Assembly: GCA_949372645.1 (NCBI GenBank)
Contig: CASIAP010000005.1
Location: forward strand, 62,001-126,000
DNA from: Candidatus Poseidoniaceae archaeon
GTDB lineage: Archaea; Thermoplasmatota; Poseidoniia; Poseidoniales; Poseidoniaceae
Length of the DNA: 64,000 nucleotides
Direction: 5' to 3'
Positions within the stretch are counted from its first letter, which is position 1. Every line of letters begins with the position of its first letter. A program made the translations under genes and the position numbers. The notes beneath the pieces were generated by a model, which was not told where the DNA came from, searched no databases, and saw nothing but the letters and a program-made list of their open reading frames with translations. This document shows, piece by piece, positions 44,275-52,739 of this stretch.

Positions 44275-45444
44275 TTACAATGAATCGTAAACTTCAGCCA
44301 TTCGGAGGCAAAATCGACTTTGGTCGTACCGAGATGCAAATTCAATTAATCCTGAGCGAGGTTTCGGCCAAACATGACCTTTATCCTTTTTTGTGCGACT
44401 CTGCCAATTCGAATAAACTGAGAGTATCGCTTCTTTCCAAACCTCTTTATCATCGGCTCGCAGACAAGTCTCTTCAGGCATTAATTCATTGTGTGAAGGG
44501 AGATTCGAGCATAAAACCGGCATACCACATGCCATTGCTTCAAGTGGTGGATAGCCAAAACCTTCACTGGCACTTGGGAAAAGTAAGGCTTCACTGGCAT
44601 GGCGAAGGTGCATTAACGCCTCACTGGAAAGTTCACCACCGTGTGAAATCCAACCCTCCACTCCGTACTTTTGGGCCAGCATTGAGGCGGAATCTCCTCC
44701 GTAAGGGCACGTTTCATTGCCAACATGGTGAACAAGAATATTCTGCCTCATACCGATCTCCAGTTCACCCAATACCTGGCATAGGAATTGCAATCGTTTT
44801 CGAGGGTCATGACTCCCCACGACCAACAAGTGGCATTTTTTAGCAAGCTGCGAAGCAGGTGCGAGTACTGCTGTGTGTTCTTGTCCTGCTGATGCAAAGG
44901 AATTAATATCTAAGCCAAGAGGTACACAAACTGAATTGACATTCGGGAAATGCTTCTGACATGCAGATAGAGTCGCTTGGGAGTCGCATACTAAAACATC
45001 TGCTCGAGCGAGACCTGCGCGTAATTTTGTAAGATCTCTACGACGAATCCATCCAGGGTTCTGTTCTCCAACTTCGATTGAAGTCCCGCCTACTGTCATT
45101 CGTTCGGGATAGAAATGGAACAGATCATGCACAGTAACAACTACGGGAAGTGAGCATTGTTCAGGAATGAGATGGGCTTGCTCTTGGTCGGTAACGTGAA
45201 GAATGCTGTAATCGTGCTCTTTTTTGAGGAGTTTGCTGATCCGTTTTGGATGCGAATACCATCGCTTCAACAAACGTGAAAATGGATTCATCCACTTTTT
45301 AATACGGTATTCACAGGTAGCATCGCTCTGCCAGCCTTTGATTTCACCTTGAGCGAGCGATGCTGCGAGATTATGGTGGGCGCCACCGATACCAGTGTTA
45401 ACTCCAAGGGCGCCGCCCCGAACGAGTAACACCTGTTTGGCCAT
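44275..45444 (-). CDS. GT4-family glycosyltransferase
   Basis: 389 residues from the ATG at 45444, which begins the conserved KQVLLVRGGALGVNTGIGGAHHNLA; the frame is open to 45513. The C-terminal domain has LLVVGSHDPRKRLQFL and ALLFPSASEGFGYPPLEAMACGMPVL with the E-x7-E nucleotide-sugar motif. Probably adds a hexose or mannose to a surface lipid or glycoprotein. Separated from the other glycosyltransferase and gmd by the beta-oxidation fusion gene. Confidence 0.88.
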   Translation of the reverse strand: MAKQVLLVRGGALGVNTGIGGAHHNLAASLAQGEIKGWQSDATCEYRIKKWMNPFSRLLKRWYSHPKRISKLLKKEHDYSILHVTDQEQAHLIPEQCSLPVVVTVHDLFHFYPERMTVGGTSIEVGEQNPGWIRRRDLTKLRAGLARADVLVCDSQATLSACQKHFPNVNSVCVPLGLDINSFASAGQEHTAVLAPASQLAKKCHLLVVGSHDPRKRLQFLCQVLGELEIGMRQNILVHHVGNETCPYGGDSASMLAQKYGVEGWISHGGELSSEALMHLRHASEALLFPSASEGFGYPPLEAMACGMPVLCSNLPSHNELMPEETCLRADDKEVWKEAILSVYSNWQSRTKKDKGHVWPKPRSGLIEFASRYDQSRFCLRMAEVYDSL

Positions 45445-45582
45445 ATTCACCCGTAACAGTGAGACTTCTTCAAAGGTGAGATGAAACGATGATGAAATTA
45501 CCCTTTTGAGCAAAACAACAGTTCCGGTGTTAAAATGAAATTAAGTAGTAGTGCTGTTAGCATCCAAACAGAGCGATTAATT

Positions 45583-46044
45583 ATGCCGACATTACCACTC
45601 AAAGTTTCACGTGATGACTACAATATGGTTCGCTCTTCGATAGAATCTGCGATTCATCTTGGAGGAGATATTCGAACTCTTCTGGGATCTCAAAAAGAGT
45701 TGAACCCGATGAATGATTTGCACAATGAAGTATGTCGAGCAGGCGAGGCATTGAATGTTTTTGGCTCGAGATGGACCATTGAAATTCTCTCAGCACTCTA
45801 CATTTCAGGACCGAGAAGATTCAATCAAATGAAAAAACTGCTCGAAGGGATTTCCTCTCGCACCCTTTCAGATAAACTACGCTATCTCGCTGATGAAGGG
45901 CTTGTTTCCCGCCAAGTCACCGAAGGGCCTCCCATTCGAGTGACCTATCTTCTCACTGAACATGGCCGGACCTGTGGGCGCCTTCTCTCGCCTCTTGTGG
46001 CCCATTTGAAAATCCATAGAGGCACCGTATTAGCTCATGATTAA
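45583..46044 (+). CDS. HxlR-family winged-helix regulator
   Basis: 153 residues from ATG 45583; ATG 45535 would add 16 residues and cannot be excluded. After a ~50-residue leader the HxlR domain starts at EVCRAGEALNVFGSRWTIEILSALY, then RRFNQMKKLLEGISSRTLSDKLRYLADEGLVSRQV (recognition helix and wing) and VTYLLTEHGRTCGRLLSPL. The early cysteine matches the redox or aldehyde-sensing cysteine of many HxlR proteins. Target unknown; it begins a run of three regulators. Confidence 0.85.
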   Translation: MPTLPLKVSRDDYNMVRSSIESAIHLGGDIRTLLGSQKELNPMNDLHNEVCRAGEALNVFGSRWTIEILSALYISGPRRFNQMKKLLEGISSRTLSDKLRYLADEGLVSRQVTEGPPIRVTYLLTEHGRTCGRLLSPLVAHLKIHRGTVLAHD

Positions 46045-46106
46045 TCTTTACCATTGGCGATGCGCTAAAGGGATGGATTAAGAAAGGAGAAAGCAAACCC
46101 TGTTGT

Positions 46107-46769
46107 ATGCCTCTGCTTGCACAATGGGTCCGTCAGCGACCATGGTTGTCTGCAGGACTTGTTGGTGCTGCTGGAGGTGTCATAGGTATTGCAAGCGGAG
46201 TTGCTGCTGCTGCAACGGCTGTTGGTGCACTGGCTATTGGTGGTGTATCTACGAAAGCGAGAACGTATGAGCACCCCTTACGACAACGTATTCTTTCAAC
46301 TCTTGAACTGCACCCTGGGTTATGCTATCGTGAATTGCAATCAACGCTTAATGCTGCCAATGGAACGCTACGCCATCACCTTGATGTCTTACAAAGTCGG
46401 CGAAGCGTGACGGTTTTACCAGTAAATGGCCGAACGTGCTATTTTGCTGGAGCACCCAGTCAAGTCGAAATTCTTCGTGGAATTGCAGTCGATGAAGAAC
46501 GGGCTGCAACCGCTCTACCAATCGGTTTATCTCTCGTTCAGAAATTAATAATTGAAGACATCAAAAAAGAAGGTGTACCTCGTTCACAAGCTGCCCTGGC
46601 CCGTCGAATTGGACGTTCTCGAGCAACTGTACATTCGGCAGTCAAAGTGCTCCGACGCAGAGGTATTCTGCGTGAAGACCGAATTGAAATGATGCCACAT
46701 ATCGACATGGATATTGAGTGGCATGGTTCGAAAGGTGTCGATTACGATTGGAATGATGACCGAAGATAA
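46107..46769 (+). CDS. Membrane-anchored double winged-helix regulator
   Basis: 220 residues. Residues ~14-48 are hydrophobic and small-residue-rich (GLVGAAGGVIGIASGVAAAA), long enough for one or two membrane helices. A winged-helix domain follows (HPLRQRILSTLELHPGLCYRELQSTLNAANGTLRHHLDVL, then wing), and a second one near the end (SQAALARRIGRSRATVHSAVKVLRRRGIL). A DNA-binding protein fixed to the membrane suggests direct coupling of a membrane signal to transcription (inference). The acidic C-terminus ends DYDWNDDRR. Confidence 0.75.
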   Translation: MPLLAQWVRQRPWLSAGLVGAAGGVIGIASGVAAAATAVGALAIGGVSTKARTYEHPLRQRILSTLELHPGLCYRELQSTLNAANGTLRHHLDVLQSRRSVTVLPVNGRTCYFAGAPSQVEILRGIAVDEERAATALPIGLSLVQKLIIEDIKKEGVPRSQAALARRIGRSRATVHSAVKVLRRRGILREDRIEMMPHIDMDIEWHGSKGVDYDWNDDRR

Positions 46770-46848
46770 ATGTACTATTTTTCGCCGCTTGAGAGGCAAA
46801 TAATGCATAGTCTTCAAAGACCTCCGCCTGAAACCACCATTGAGTAGA

Positions 46849-47958
46849 ATGTTCAGTGTTCGTTTAACCGAGGTAGCGTTACCCACAAGTGAACGTGAAA
46901 TTGATAATTTGGTCGGTTGGTTCATCGATACCTTATGCTTGGTTCGCAAACGCGGTGAGGCAACTGCAGACCAAGGAAGAGCCGGTCCAGTCCATCGACT
47001 TTTGAGAGACTATTTGTTTGCTCAACCCGATGTCAGTTGGGATGCACAGATGTTGGCTGATGAATTAGCGCTTACACCTGCTTCATTGAATCACCATCTT
47101 ACTCGATTAGTTGAGGCTGGGATTATTGGCTATTCCAATGAAGGAAAAGGATGGCGACGATACTTTTTACGCGGTGGCTCATTGAGTAATGCCATCGAGT
47201 TTTTTAGTTTACAATGTGAAACAATTGTAAAGCAACGAATGGCTTTACTTGATTCGCTTTGGAACCGTAGCAACCCAAACCTCGGCACAGAACCTGTTTC
47301 GACCGAAACGCCAGCACTCAGTATTGGAATTGTAGATCATCGGCCTCTACTTTCTGACAGTGAAGAGAATCTCTTATCTCAATGGATGGGCGACTTTGGA
47401 TTACTTGGTGAGAGGCCCGGCAAGGAAGCGCATGCTGAATCAATCTCAGTACAGCTCTTTGAATTACTTTTGAACCGTGACCTACCGCTTTCACTCGATG
47501 AAGCGAGTGAAGTCCTCGATGAACAGAAACCACGAATTGGGCGGATCCTTGAACGATTCCGCAGTACTGGGATGGTTCAGAGAGTGCCCCGGATTGACCG
47601 ACTCAGTGTCGCCCTCTGGTCTGCTATGGCGGCCCAACATCAACGTCGCGGTGAGGATTGGATGTTGAATAAGGGTGGATTTCAACGCCTCCTCAATCCA
47701 AAGCAACAGTCAGCACTCCTCTCCAAACTTAAGAAAGGAAAATTCAAGGTCGAGGAGGTTGAACATGTGGTCAAAGATATTTCGCCCGATGAACAAATGC
47801 TTTTACTCAACCTTCTCGGTGGTAGACTCCCCTTGGGGCATAGAATGATTGGCTATACCTCAGATGAAGTACACAGAGAAATTTCTTCCCGAATCGACAG
47901 AATCCTACGAAGAATGAGAAGAGTTGCACAATTGCTTGAACAAGCAATGGCTTCCTAA
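46849..47958 (+). CDS. Winged-helix regulatory protein, large, unknown ligand
   Basis: 369 residues from ATG 46849 (TTG at 46840 is possible). An N-terminal winged-helix segment is clear: DAQMLADELALTPASLNHHLTRLVEAGIIGYSNEGKGWRRYFL. A second helix-turn-helix-like segment lies at SLDEASEVLDEQKPRIGRILERFRSTGMVQRV. The C-terminal third is helical and basic. No sensor domain recognised. It follows the membrane-anchored regulator in the same direction, with a helical, regulatory look throughout. Confidence 0.7.
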   Translation: MFSVRLTEVALPTSEREIDNLVGWFIDTLCLVRKRGEATADQGRAGPVHRLLRDYLFAQPDVSWDAQMLADELALTPASLNHHLTRLVEAGIIGYSNEGKGWRRYFLRGGSLSNAIEFFSLQCETIVKQRMALLDSLWNRSNPNLGTEPVSTETPALSIGIVDHRPLLSDSEENLLSQWMGDFGLLGERPGKEAHAESISVQLFELLLNRDLPLSLDEASEVLDEQKPRIGRILERFRSTGMVQRVPRIDRLSVALWSAMAAQHQRRGEDWMLNKGGFQRLLNPKQQSALLSKLKKGKFKVEEVEHVVKDISPDEQMLLLNLLGGRLPLGHRMIGYTSDEVHREISSRIDRILRRMRRVAQLLEQAMAS

Positions 47959-48019
47959 GCGACATGAGAGTTCCAAATTCAGCCAACCCTTGAAAAACAA
48001 GGATTCTGAGGCATTGGTA

Positions 48020-49054
48020 ATGAGCGAGCATATTGGTGCCAAGCCGGGGGTGTGGGAAGGCGAAGCCCGTCCCCTTTTTCTTGCCCCTATGGCTGGAGTT
48101 TCTGACCTTCCGTTTCGATTACTGGCAAAGGATTGTGGGGCGGACGTAACCATCACTGAATTCACCAACAGCACCGCACTTACTCGAGAGGCTGCAATGT
48201 CATGGCGAAAGATGGAATCGCATGCCACAGAAATTCCATTTATTCCTCAAATTTTTGGCGGTGATGCTGGAGATATGGCTACTGCTGCAGAAATGTTAGC
48301 CCCTACGGCCGATATTATCGATTTGAATTTTGGTTGTCCAGCTCCAAAGGTGACTAAAATTTGTGCAGGTGCTGCTTTGATGGGTGAACCTGATAACCTT
48401 GTCTCAATGGTTGATGGAATTATTCAACGCGTAGATGTACCTGTTACTGCAAAGATGCGATTAGGAACTGGACAAGGCGCCAATAATGCTTTGGAGATTT
48501 GCAAAGAACTGGAGAACATTGGAACATCTCGACTCTGCATCCATGGTCGAACCCTTCGACAGCGATACGCTGGAGAAGCAGACTGGAATTCGATCACTCG
48601 TATTGTCAACGAGGTGGAAGTACCTGTTGTAGCCAATGGTGATGTCAACGATGCTGAAAGTGCCAAGTTATGCTTGGAAACAACAGGAGCTGCAGGTCTG
48701 ATGATTGGTCGGGGTGCTATTGGGCGTCCAGCAATATTTGGAGAAATCAAAGTAGGGCTGGGTTGGATGGCTGAAGAAGAATTACCTTGGATTAAGGAAT
48801 TAGGCGAAGATTGGTACGTACGTTCCGAAATCGGACGTGCTTTTGCAACGCGGAAATGGTGTTGGGACAAGTATATCGAGCACTCACACAAAACAATTGG
48901 TTTGCAGCCTCGATGGATGCAGCGTCATGCGATTGCATTTACAAAAGGATTACCCGGAGCAAAAAAAATTCGCCATATGATGCATGGTGCACCTACACCG
49001 GAAGATTTTGCTATCGGAATTTCGAACTATTTGGCGCCAAATACCAATGAGTAA
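48020..49054 (+). CDS. dus: tRNA-dihydrouridine synthase
   Basis: 344 residues from ATG 48020; the frame is open from 47924 inside the preceding gene. FMN-dependent reductase of uridines in tRNA. Motifs: FLAPMAGVSDLPFRLLAKD, IDLNFGCPAPKVTKICAGAAL (catalytic cysteine region), PVTAKMRLG, SRLCIHGRTLRQRYAGEADW and GLMIGRGAIGRPAIF (phosphate binding). The C-terminal helical tRNA-binding domain is present. Related to bacterial DusB; uncommon in archaea as a whole. Confidence 0.92.
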   Translation: MSEHIGAKPGVWEGEARPLFLAPMAGVSDLPFRLLAKDCGADVTITEFTNSTALTREAAMSWRKMESHATEIPFIPQIFGGDAGDMATAAEMLAPTADIIDLNFGCPAPKVTKICAGAALMGEPDNLVSMVDGIIQRVDVPVTAKMRLGTGQGANNALEICKELENIGTSRLCIHGRTLRQRYAGEADWNSITRIVNEVEVPVVANGDVNDAESAKLCLETTGAAGLMIGRGAIGRPAIFGEIKVGLGWMAEEELPWIKELGEDWYVRSEIGRAFATRKWCWDKYIEHSHKTIGLQPRWMQRHAIAFTKGLPGAKKIRHMMHGAPTPEDFAIGISNYLAPNTNE

Positions 49055-49061
49055 ATGGGGA

Positions 49062-49919
49062 TCATACCAGTTCAAAAGATGATGATGCCAATTTCTTAGC
49101 TGTTTCAATACCATCAATACAGGCTAAATAATCACCGTTAGGAATCTGGTTTGAACTATTTTCTGGCATTAATGTTCCATTTAAATCAATAATCTGATAC
49201 CCGGATTCAAAGAGAACTTGAAACACTTCTTGAGATGTACGTTGAATCGATTGTAACAGCGTATCGTGTAATTCGAATAAAACGTAGTCGACTTTTTTAG
49301 CCACTAAGAGTTTATTTGCCCCTCGTAAAACATCCGATTCGAAACCTTCGACGTCGATTTTTAGGAAGTGTATTCTTTCTAATTTGAATTCATCAAATAC
49401 ATCATCCATTGTTCGTACTTTAACATTGATACGGCCAACTGTTGGGCTGTTGTCGACATCACCAAGTGAATGATGGCCATGGAACCCTTTGACATGCAAC
49501 TGCATTTCGGCATCTTCTTTCCCTAATGCAAAGGTATGAAGAGTAATGTTGTTCTTATTTCTCATCTTTATTTGAGATGTAATTGCATTGAGATTGTCAG
49601 GGTGGGGTTCGAAAGCATGGACATGATCGCAGCGTTGGGCAAACCAATTACTTACAACACCCATATTCGCTCCAACATCAAAAACAATGTCTTTCTTGCC
49701 AATCAAAGGTTCAATTCGGTCAAGCCAGGATACAGCATCACAAGCCTTGCCGGAATCTAAACTCCAATCCAATCTTTCACCGTAATGAACAACACGTACA
49801 AGCCCTCGTCGTTCATCGTGAACAAAAAGTTGCAAGTCACTCGCAGCTATTCTTCGGTCAAGCATGGGATAGAACACAAACCGGCTAAACAGTCGACCAG
49901 GAGTTCGAAGTCCATACAT
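49062..49919 (-). CDS. FkbM-family methyltransferase
   Basis: 285 residues. SAM-binding motif IVFDVGANMGVVSNWFAQ (about residue 80), acidic second-strand motif HVHAFEPHPDNLNAI, and the FkbM-typical FLKIDVEGFESDVLRGANKLL and VLFELHD. Members O-methylate sugars or secondary metabolites. With no cluster partner next to it the substrate is unknown; glycosyltransferase genes a few kilobases away suggest a sugar. Converges on dus with an 8-base gap. Confidence 0.88.
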   Translation of the reverse strand: MYGLRTPGRLFSRFVFYPMLDRRIAASDLQLFVHDERRGLVRVVHYGERLDWSLDSGKACDAVSWLDRIEPLIGKKDIVFDVGANMGVVSNWFAQRCDHVHAFEPHPDNLNAITSQIKMRNKNNITLHTFALGKEDAEMQLHVKGFHGHHSLGDVDNSPTVGRINVKVRTMDDVFDEFKLERIHFLKIDVEGFESDVLRGANKLLVAKKVDYVLFELHDTLLQSIQRTSQEVFQVLFESGYQIIDLNGTLMPENSSNQIPNGDYLACIDGIETAKKLASSSFELV

Positions 49920-50091
49920 GAATGCACGGATCGGAAAACTTCGCTTCTTTTCAAGATTTGAAATGTTAAAGCCCCCTTAGAGAATGGCAAAGTATTCTTG
50001 TTTATCAGTTACATGCCCGTAAAGGGAAACCAAAAAAGAGTCAAAAGATGTTTGTTTTCGAAAGAAAACCGAGAGAAAGCAGTTGAACACT

Positions 50092-50700
50092 TCAGAAAGT
50101 GGATTGCCATTCTTCTAAGTCTTGAGAAGCAGCCCAATCTTCATCGGTCATTTTCCCACGAACCTTGAGAACTTCACGGGCAAGGAGCCAGTAAACCAAA
50201 GCAAGTGAACGACGACCCTTGTTGTTCGCTGGAAGTGCGATGTCGACGTTACGAAGGTTGTTGTTTGCATCGACAATACCGACGATTGGCAAACCGGAGT
50301 TGACCGCTTCACGGAGGGCTTGTTGGTCAGCAGCAGGATCGGTCACGAACAAGATATCTGGTTCCACGTAAGAGCGGAGGACTGGGTTTGTAAGAGAACC
50401 TGGAATAAAGCGGCCGACAGCAGCGTTAGCGCCGATTGCTTCGGAAAAGAGTCGAGCAGGGCGTTGGCCATATTGACGAGCAGAGACGACCATTATTCGA
50501 GCTGGATCATACTTGTTAAGGAACTCTGCAATCATACGGATTCGAGAGTCGGTCATGTTGACATCTAAAAGATACAATCCATCTTCTCGGACACGTTCAA
50601 TGAAGCGAGCCATATCAGCACTCTTTTGTTGAGTACCAATATTAACGGCGTTCTCTTCATAGGATTCAAAGGGTAAGAGTAAGCTCATTTCCTCGGACAT
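50092..50700 (-). CDS. rps2: Small ribosomal subunit protein uS2
   Basis: 202 residues, the archaeal length. Conserved features: NIGTQQKSADMARFI, LYLLDVNMTDSRIRMIAEFL, IMVVSARQYGQRPA, PDILFVTDPAADQQALREAV, GLPIVGIVDANNN and NNKGRRSLALVYWLLARE. It binds the head-body junction of the 30S subunit. In many archaea it follows rpoN, rpoK and enolase; none of them is here, so the usual operon is broken. Confidence 0.95.
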   Translation of the reverse strand: MSEEMSLLLPFESYEENAVNIGTQQKSADMARFIERVREDGLYLLDVNMTDSRIRMIAEFLNKYDPARIMVVSARQYGQRPARLFSEAIGANAAVGRFIPGSLTNPVLRSYVEPDILFVTDPAADQQALREAVNSGLPIVGIVDANNNLRNVDIALPANNKGRRSLALVYWLLAREVLKVRGKMTDEDWAASQDLEEWQSTF

Positions 50701-50731
50701 GGTAATTCACAGCAGTCTGCCGACTTGGACT

Positions 50732-50741
50732 CCATATTAAA
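50732..50741 (-). promoter_or_regulatory. Putative TATA box of rps2
   Basis: TTTAATATGG on the minus strand lies about 36 bases before the rps2 ATG at 50700, preceded by GCGG as a possible BRE. Transcription would start near 50712, giving a short leader. Inferred from sequence and distance only. Confidence 0.4.
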
Positions 50742-50857
50742 CCGCTTCGTAGAGAGGCGGAATGAATTCACCTCCGACCTTTAGCCAAATTCGATGGGAT
50801 TGCCTAGGAAGAACTCAAAACATAATGGCTCTGTGTTAAGCCGTAGGGGGGCAAATC

Positions 50858-52036
50858 TTGGAAGTTAAATTCGATGGAAACGGCCTACTGAGTGCTACAC
50901 TTTCAGAAGATAGTTTTTGGCGAGACTCCGAAGGGGTCGCCCTACCAGTCAGCGCAAGTGATTTAGAGCGTCACGAATATTGTCCTTTATCTTGGTCATT
51001 ATCTCGAGAAGGAAATTCTGGCCAAGGGGAAGCTCTTGTCGCCGGAATCAAAAGACATGCAGAAATTCATAACAAGATGGAGGGTTTCAAAGATGTCCAA
51101 TCTGAAATGCGCCGTTCTGTTACCATCTGGACATGGTGGTTTTCTGTCATCATCGCGCTGAGTATTGATGCTCTTGCTTTCAACTATATCGATGATGTAA
51201 CCACCTCGTTACAAATGGCTCGGTATCTCGCAATTTGGAGTGCTACTACCCTCTTTGTCGGACTTGTGGCAATTTCAGTCCCATGGCGCTCATGGATTGG
51301 TTGGAACGAAACGATTCCTCGACAAAAAACAAAATTTTTAGCAGAGACTGATGATTTTACCTATTTTTGGCAACCAAGAGGTTTCATTGGAGGATGGTTT
51401 GAAGCAGGGCGTGTAGAGGCCAGTTTACTCATTGGTTCAATTGTATTAGGGCTGCATGCTATTGCATTGATGGCGGCAAATAATCGAGAACAAGCGACCT
51501 TTATCCTCTTTATCACGGCTATGACTTGGACACTGGCAGCCTCTTGGCAATTACAAAGAATGCTCCTTTCAGACAACATCCTTCAATCGATGAAAGAGGA
51601 AATTGACTTAGATGAAAGTCATGAAGTCGCCTATTCTGACGATGATACCACTACAAATATTCTTGTCGATGAACAATCAGGATTACGAGGTCGGCCAGAT
51701 CAAATTGTCATTGTCGATGGTGAGTTTATTCCTGTCGAGCAAAAAACCGGTAGAGTTCCGTTTAATCCGCATTCATCGCATCGAATTCAGTTGCTCGCCT
51801 ATTTACAGTTAGTTGAAGTAAATACCAAGAAAAGTCCACCATATGGAGTCCTACGATATGGCAAGGAAAATCTTCATCAAATCCCTTGGAATGATGTTGC
51901 AAAGCAGGAATTAAAAGATGCTATCAGTGAAATTCAGCGACTAATGGTTGAAGGTGGAGCAATACGAAACCACGAGCGCCCTGGAAAATGCCGCAACTGT
52001 TCTCGACTCTATGCTTGCACCGATTCATTAGCGTGA
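50858..52036 (+). CDS. Cas4-like PD-(D/E)XK nuclease interrupted by four transmembrane helices
   Basis: 392 residues, TTG start. Cas4/RecB-type nuclease features: an N-terminal iron-sulfur cysteine C42 in LERHEYCPLSW, H67 in GIKRHAEIH, catalytic D281 in GLRGRPDQIVIVDG, E294-x-K296 in IPVEQKTGR, the QLLAYLQLVE helix, and the closing cysteines C378, C381 and C387 (GKCRNCSRLYAC) of the 4Fe-4S cluster. Between H67 and D281 four hydrophobic helices (about 89-108, 123-141, 187-207, 213-231) are inserted, in place of the usual ~60-residue linker. All catalytic and cluster residues are kept, so an active membrane-bound exonuclease is likely (inference). No cas gene or CRISPR array is nearby. Confidence 0.8.
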   Translation: MEVKFDGNGLLSATLSEDSFWRDSEGVALPVSASDLERHEYCPLSWSLSREGNSGQGEALVAGIKRHAEIHNKMEGFKDVQSEMRRSVTIWTWWFSVIIALSIDALAFNYIDDVTTSLQMARYLAIWSATTLFVGLVAISVPWRSWIGWNETIPRQKTKFLAETDDFTYFWQPRGFIGGWFEAGRVEASLLIGSIVLGLHAIALMAANNREQATFILFITAMTWTLAASWQLQRMLLSDNILQSMKEEIDLDESHEVAYSDDDTTTNILVDEQSGLRGRPDQIVIVDGEFIPVEQKTGRVPFNPHSSHRIQLLAYLQLVEVNTKKSPPYGVLRYGKENLHQIPWNDVAKQELKDAISEIQRLMVEGGAIRNHERPGKCRNCSRLYACTDSLA

Positions 52037-52037
52037 T

Positions 52038-52592
52038 TCATATGCATTTATCGCCTTCAATGGGATATGTGGTACATGGTCGGTGAATGGTGAGGTCAAT
52101 ATGGAAGTAGTCTTGCAATGCTGAGCTTTGAGAGCCAAAACCCCGTGCATTGACTACCAATTTCCAAGTTCCGATTTCAAAACTAGGTTCTGGCAGAATT
52201 TGATCGGTTTTTGCATCGACATTTTGACAGACATCTATCGACCAAACGGATTCTCCAGAGGGGCTCAGTAGTTCAGCTCGGACATACCGAGTGAATTCTT
52301 CGAGGCAGCCCTCACGGAGGTCAGAGCCCGTGAGTTTCACTTTCTGATACATGATGATATCAATCACTGAATCATCGATATAAATCGTGGAGGTGTTTTG
52401 ATACTCCTCCCAATCGATTAAGTTATCAAATATTTTGAATTGGGAGACTTTTACCTCCACTATTTCAACTTTGGGCGCTTCACGTAAATCTTCCATGGTT
52501 TCGCGCATTTGCAAAAGGCCGAGGCATCCAGATGAGCTACTCATAAAGAGAATCGTCACCAGTATGAGAGGTAGGCCCCAACTCGACTTCAT
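52038..52592 (-). CDS. Lipoprotein, unknown
   Basis: 184 residues. Signal peptide with lipobox (LILVTILFMSSSSGC). The mature part begins with a helical, acidic stretch (RETMEDLREAPKVEIVEV), then a beta-rich domain that looks Ig-like: VDIIMYQKVKLTGSD in part, RAELLSPSGESVWSIDVC and GTWKLVVNARGFGSQ. Four cysteines in the mature protein could form disulfides. No family recognised. Stop abuts the convergent Cas4-like gene. Confidence 0.7.
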   Translation of the reverse strand: MKSSWGLPLILVTILFMSSSSGCLGLLQMRETMEDLREAPKVEIVEVKVSQFKIFDNLIDWEEYQNTSTIYIDDSVIDIIMYQKVKLTGSDLREGCLEEFTRYVRAELLSPSGESVWSIDVCQNVDAKTDQILPEPSFEIGTWKLVVNARGFGSQSSALQDYFHIDLTIHRPCTTYPIEGDKCI

Positions 52593-52739
52593 CTGTTGGT
52601 CCTAGGTTTGTCCTACATATCAAATCAATGCTGATGATGCAAGGGTTTGATACCCTAGAGTCCTTGCATTGTCTGTCCGAATGACGTGAAGTGGTTGCTG
52701 AGCAAAAGCGATGACGAACCCTATGAAAGCCGACGGACA

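Noticed and set aside
44280-44843. 187-codon plus-strand frame
   Set aside because: Antisense shadow of the GT4 glycosyltransferase, whose motifs are clear on the minus strand.
49920-50091. Possible tRNA or small RNA in the gap between fkbM and rps2
   Set aside because: No T-loop GTTCRA motif with matching acceptor stem; nothing else recognisable in the 172 bases.
50858-52036. Part of a CRISPR-Cas locus
   Set aside because: No repeat-spacer array or other cas gene was found anywhere in the window; only the nuclease fold is Cas4-like.
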